Positions 8,201 through 8,370 of a stretch of DNA of 8,370 nucleotides are shown in pieces. Both the position numbers and the translations under genes were made by a program. The stretch lies in assembly GCA_002730655.1 (NCBI GenBank), contig PCAT01000111.1, positions 1 through 8,370 of the forward strand, written 5' to 3'. The stretch is from Balneola sp. Lineage in GTDB: Bacteria > Bacteroidota > Rhodothermia > Balneolales > Balneolaceae. The notes below the pieces were generated by a model. That model worked only from the letters and a program-made list of their open reading frames with translations. It had not been told where the DNA came from and made no database searches. How positions within the stretch are numbered: the stretch's first letter is position 1; each line of letters opens with the position of its first letter.

Positions 8201-8370
8201 CTTCATTTGACTTTACAATTGGTACTGTGTTAGGTTGTACTGATACAACTGCTTCTAATTATGATGCCTGTGCAAATACAGATGATGGTTCTTGTATTTA
8301 TCCATGTACAGACAATGATTTAACAATTACTGTTGGTGGTGGTTCATGGGATGGTGAGATTTCTTGGGAT
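2155..8370 (+). CDS. Giant secreted multi-domain GCTD-repeat protein, probable T9SS cargo (3' end missing)
   Basis: One frame stays open from ATG 2155 to the right edge, 2072 codons. An in-frame stop at 2122-2124 and a signal peptide directly after the ATG fix the start; the next Met (residue 9) would break the signal. There is no Shine-Dalgarno, only the A-rich lead usual in this phylum. Modules in order: two-unit domain (26-124), GCTD repeat, two-unit domain, GCTD, MAM-like (277-435), two GCTD, jelly roll (489-670), SprB repeat, split SprB repeat with insert (756-1006), two GCTD, two-unit, GCTD, two-unit, two GCTD, MAM-like (1345-1527), two GCTD, jelly roll (1576-1775), GCTD, two-unit, GCTD, two-unit, GCTD, start of another two-unit domain. 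It is rich in Thr, Ser, Gly, Asn and Asp, with only ten Lys+Arg after the signal. No enzyme motif is visible. It is probably a cell-surface or released adhesive or structural protein; a C-terminal sorting domain beyond the window is expected but not seen. Confidence 0.95.
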   Translation, partial: MKNKFSKLMFSVVTALAFTVSTAFATTVNITVNTANWGAEVSWDLTDGSGTILAADSGYGNYATSVTTITAPNGCYYMNMYDSFGDGWNGGTYTISDSATGQIYATGGLTGGAFGTDNVCWGPSGCTDPNATNYDANAIVDDGSCTYASSTSVTLTMYDSFGDGWNGNTFVLTNSAGIAVMTSTLATGSIGTDVGSLPDDCYSITCGGGSWAAEVSWTLTDDATGNTLASGGSPYTGPSPAFCLPAVFGCTDANASNFDPLATVDDGSCTYPCIASDTTESFEGGSLGAWANASTNTLDWIINTGGTTSGNTGPSAAFDGSYYIYTETSGAGSNSTADITVDCVDLSTWTNPAFVFAYHMFGATMGTVNVDVSTDGGATWTNEWTLSGDQGDVWNQAVVPLSAYSGQISVRVQALTGTSFTSDMAVDLLQFMEAPTTGCTDPFADNYNAAASIDDGSCLYTGCLDPNATNYCSTCNVSDSTLCIYPVCNALDFSDNFEAANLAGNGWTTLSGAQSDVVLSTSNVISDTVSLVHTGGSSSWGATPITEADAYAKTDRISSSQICIDMSNSSSIVNMTFDADLQSYFSGAYTWLRLFANGTQLTDVNGVGVWNNTTVNSGANSYTFDLSAFAGQSQVYIKFEASCNYGPTSAYTGWNNVVIDNVNVFSVTPCTYYAIAEDYSWDASCNGGADGSASATVVNSNGSDLYSWTDASGNIISTATTVSGLSAGTYTCTVSDTVNGCSASVNVTIGEPSAISASAVVVDATSPLNTDGAVSLSVSGGTPCFNGTADTLNTWDGTTEYIYSAAATGTTTYFDVSASTSAVGITGITQNGVYVGTGNIEIWTRVGSAAGNTTSSNGWTLNSTIPNSVALDGDPVYIPLMTPISVQPGDVVGIAIHTPTTHFFTLGSTAPFVNTHATDGNLSVSTGELCANGPAFGGAAYLGGTTSYDPSVLLHTSGGTYTYAWSNGATTQDVSSLGMGPIAVTITDCNGCTSTWSGFIAANVVNGCTDPNASNFDPLANTDDGSCTYPGCTDSLATNFDPTANLDDSSCTYSCAYYGFDDEINIEVFTDLFGAEAGWELINATTGDTMAGVPVGGYAASSTTYNYQVCANNGCYIINWFDSFGDGWSDFNGTQGYILATDANGDTLGYAAPNAASSGSYGISIGGAVCISGCTDSTAINYDATATIDDGSCAFCTDNYLTLNMYDSFGDGWNGNTLTMTASSGAMLVSQTLANGSAGTASLCLADDCYTVDVGGGSWQAEVSWELVDLSGTIVLSGGAPYTGTLCFPQIFGCTDPVANNYDPLANTDDGSCIYNYGCTDPTAQNYDSTATFDDGSCLYPCFDALTYSTSFEDGIAQIGLNPSDWTNNTDDNTNGSTIYGDWIWDNLGTGSINTGPNYSTNYLGTGYAYDGAYYMYVETSGNYGNDVSMSSHCVDISSLTNPFFSAWVSMYGASMGSLDVLVSNDNGATWNLEATVSGDQGPEWFNLLVDLSAYAGQSVNVKITANTGTSYTSDMCIDLASFVDAVTGCTDTTADNYNPAASLDDGSCIYSGCTNPFATNYNALASIDDGSCTFSSATICDVPSFNEDWSSASWDTTNGYNFGTNGWIVTDTLQASATSTYPGSYTTISTTMNGSNAIEFTGGDGFAGWSAYTTEAAAFANTSHVQSATKCMDLSGSTGSVALTLDYQTLSYFSGLYSSMRVLVNGTVLSDVNGVSWHSDASLTTLTYDLSAYAGQSNVYVQIQAACKYNSNYSSGIYGDFVWVDNINITSVTYGCTDPSYANYNPAATADDGSCAGCVGNDLMLVMIDSWGDGWNGNLFTIGTESATLSTGSLDTAYFCISDGCYSVTCNGGSFQSEVSWELYDNATGTLLLTGGAPYGPTDVQIGTTVACPIYGCTDATAVNYDANANTDDGSCLYTCTDNSVYVTVVTDYYGSEMTWDVTDAAGAVVGSGGPYSIGYNTISDSLCLTDGCYVLNVYDSFGDGWSTGQPGSVTLSDASGTNYTVGTLPTGSTASFDFTIGTVLGCTDTTASNYDACANTDDGSCIYPCTDNDLTITVGGGSWDGEISWD
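2230..2526 (+). other. Two-unit domain 1 (EVSW unit, then DSFGDGW unit)
   Basis: The first unit has NWGAEVSWDLTD (2260-2295). The second has NGCYYMN followed by MYDSFGDGWNG (2392-2424). It starts directly after the signal peptide. I do not know a named family; the same two units recur six more times in this gene. The DxxGDGW loop resembles Asp-rich calcium-binding loops, which is inference. Confidence 0.7.
2596..2898 (+). other. Two-unit domain 2 (DSFGDGW unit, then GGGSW-EVSW unit)
   Basis: MYDSFGDGWNG at 2623-2655 comes first, then DDCYSITC and GGGSWAAEVSWTLTD at 2773-2817, then a SGGSPYTG turn. The order of units is opposite to domain 1. GCTD repeats flank it on both sides. Its closest relative in the window is the domain at 5740-6030, which keeps the same spacing without indels from the preceding GCTD repeat to the EVSW motif. 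Confidence 0.7.
2983..3459 (+). other. MAM-like domain 1
   Basis: Residues 277-435 follow the MAM (meprin/A5/mu) pattern: SFEGGSLGAW, LDWIINTGGT, SGNTGPSAAFDGSYYIYTE, a DCVDLS strand, FAYHMFGATMGTVNVDVS, GDQGDVWNQAVVPLSAYSG and a closing ISVRVQA strand. MAM domains are adhesive beta-sandwiches best known from animal receptors, with bacterial members in secreted proteins. It has a single Arg and no Lys. A second copy lies at 6187-6735. Confidence 0.65.
3619..4164 (+). other. Jelly-roll-like domain, copy 1
   Basis: Residues 489-670 form a globular beta-rich domain: FSDNFEAA, GNGWTT, SSSWGATP, a CIDMSN strand, SYFSGAYTWLRLFANGT, DVNGVGVW, YTFDLSAFAGQSQVYIKFEASC, ending in WNNVVIDNVNVF. The DLSAxAGQSxVYI and VIDNVNV strands are typical of lectin/adhesin-like sandwiches of secreted bacterial proteins. 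It is clearly homologous to 6880-7479. Four of the ten Lys/Arg of the visible mature protein are in this domain. Confidence 0.6.
4165..4419 (+). other. SprB-type repeat 1
   Basis: Residues 671-755 match the SprB repeat pattern: SCNGGADGSASATVV, SDLYSWTDASG, TTVSGLSAGTYTCTVSD, NGCSASVNVTIGEPSAI. These repeats were named from SprB, the gliding-motility surface adhesin of Flavobacterium, and are common in T9SS cargo. Calling the protein SprB itself would not be justified, because the rest of the architecture differs. Confidence 0.7.
4420..5172 (+). other. SprB-type repeat 2 split by an inserted beta domain
   Basis: The first half is 4420-4503 (LNTDGAVSLSVSGGTP) and the second is about 5026-5172 (GTYTYAWSNGATTQDVSSL, PIAVTITDCNGCTSTW). 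In ordinary SprB repeats SGGTxPYTYxWSNG is continuous. Here about 174 residues (4504-5025) separate SGGTP from YTYAWSNG. The insert has its own motifs: TTYFDVSA, GITGITQNGVYVG, NIEIWTRVGS, GWTLNSTIP, ISVQPGDVVGIAI and FFTLGS. It resembles a beta-sandwich seen in other large secreted bacterial proteins that I cannot name with certainty. Confidence 0.6.
5314..5670 (+). other. Two-unit domain 3 (divergent EVSW unit, then DSFGDGW unit)
   Basis: The first unit reads FGAEAGWELINATTGD (within 5353-5418), a degraded form of the EVSW unit. The second has NNGCYIINWFDSFGDGW (DSFGDGW core 5518-5538) followed by SDFNG instead of NG. The unit order is that of domain 1, and its position after two GCTD repeats begins the second copy of the large duplicated block. 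Confidence 0.6.
5740..6030 (+). other. Two-unit domain 4 (DSFGDGW unit, then GGGSW-EVSW unit)
   Basis: MYDSFGDGWNG (5767-5799), then DDCYTVDV and GGGSWQAEVSWELVD (5917-5961), then SGGAPYTG. Compared with domain 2, the offsets of the preceding GCTD repeat, the DSFGDGW motif and the EVSW motif are all exactly 3144 bases, so no net indel has occurred between them since duplication. Confidence 0.7.
6187..6735 (+). other. MAM-like domain 2
   Basis: Residues 1345-1527 repeat the MAM pattern: TSFEDG, GDWIWDNLG, INTGPNYS, GAYYMYVETSG, a HCVDISS strand, MYGASMGSLDVLVS, GDQGPEWFNLLVDLSAYAGQ and VNVKITANTG. It is about 24 residues longer than copy 1, mostly before the GDWIW motif. It carries one Lys and no Arg. 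Confidence 0.65.
6880..7479 (+). other. Jelly-roll-like domain, copy 2
   Basis: Residues 1576-1775: FNEDWSSASW, NGWIVTD, GFAGWSAY, KCMDLSGS, SYFSGLYSSMRVLVNGT, DVNGVSW, YDLSAYAGQSNVYVQIQAAC and FVWVDNINITSV. It aligns motif by motif with 3619-4164. It is followed directly by a GCTD repeat, whereas copy 1 is followed by SprB repeats. Confidence 0.6.
7549..7842 (+). other. Two-unit domain 5 (DSWGDGW unit, then GGSF-EVSW unit)
   Basis: MIDSWGDGWNG (7576-7608), then DGCYSVTC and NGGSFQSEVSWELYD (7708-7752), then TGGAPYGP. Same order as domains 2 and 4, with an 18-base shorter spacing between the two motifs and Trp replacing Phe in the DSF position. Confidence 0.65.
7912..8232 (+). other. Two-unit domain 6 (EMTW unit, then DSFGDGW unit)
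   Basis: TDYYGSEMTWDVTD (7948-7989), a SGGPY turn, then DGCYVLNVYDSFGDGW (core 8095-8115) and STG. Same order as domains 1 and 3. It is flanked by GCTD repeats at 7843 and 8233. Confidence 0.65.
8302..8370 (+). other. Start of two-unit domain 7, cut by the window edge
   Basis: After the last GCTD repeat the frame reads TDNDLTITVGGGSWDGEISWD, so another unit of the EVSW type begins (motif 8335-8370) and runs off the right edge. This shows the modular pattern continues beyond the window. Confidence 0.65.

Larger units (their letters stand above)
2527..8301 (+). repeat. Fourteen dispersed GCTD...DDGSC repeats in the giant gene
   Basis: Copies of 69 bases (23 residues) lie at 2527, 2899, 3466, 3538 (72 bases, divergent), 5173, 5245, 5671, 6031, 6106, 6739, 6811, 7480, 7843 and 8233 (start positions). 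The pattern is GCTDxxAxNYD, a few residues, then DDGSC and usually T/I/L-Y. Unlike gene 1, where the copies are in tandem, here they stand singly or in pairs between larger domains. The divergent copy at 3538-3609 reads GCLDPNATNYC and has four Cys, losing most of the Asp ladder. The paired Cys suggest a disulfide-stapled linker; calcium binding is inferred from the Asp/Asn spacing. Confidence 0.95.

Noticed and set aside
2155..8370. Possible frameshift or gene split within the long coding region
   Set aside because: I followed the frame across all lines to 8370; conserved motifs stay in one frame and no stop occurs.

Overview
The window looks like part of a chromosome of a marine-type member of the Bacteroidota, probably Flavobacteriales. 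The DNA is AT-rich. One protein ends in a recognisable type IX secretion (T9SS) type A sorting domain. The second gene has an A-rich start with no Shine-Dalgarno sequence. Both proteins are built from extracellular modules typical of that phylum: the adhesin-type jelly roll, FN3, MAM, SprB repeats, and a short 'GCTD...DDGSC' repeat. Assignment below the phylum is inference.

Layout: two genes on the + strand and one 343-base gap. Bases 1-1811 hold the 3' part (602 codons visible) of a secreted modular protein: jelly roll, seven tandem GCTD repeats, two FN3 domains, T9SS sorting domain. Bases 1812-2154 are non-coding. They contain a possible Bacteroidota promoter (1954-1961), a hairpin (2036-2056) and a convincing Rho-independent terminator (2087-2116), which lies only 38 bases before the next start codon. 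Bases 2155-8370 are the 5' part of a giant gene: 2072 codons with no stop, leaving the window at the right edge. It has a clear signal peptide and about twenty-nine modules.

The giant protein is built from a small parts list: (i) a 23-residue GCTD repeat, 14 copies, at nearly every module boundary; (ii) a two-unit domain made of a 'DSFGDGW' unit and a 'GGGSWxAEVSW' unit, in either order; (iii) two MAM-like domains; (iv) two copies of another jelly-roll-like domain; (v) SprB-type repeats, one split by an inserted domain. A ten-module stretch occurs twice in the same order, about 3.1-3.3 kb apart, so the gene grew partly by a large internal duplication. The mature protein seen here has only ten Lys+Arg residues in 2047, all in the larger globular domains.

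Both proteins probably act outside the cell. A surface or secreted adhesive or scaffold role, stabilised by disulfides and probably calcium, is the most reasonable inference. No enzyme domain is visible, and nothing in the sequence proves a function.
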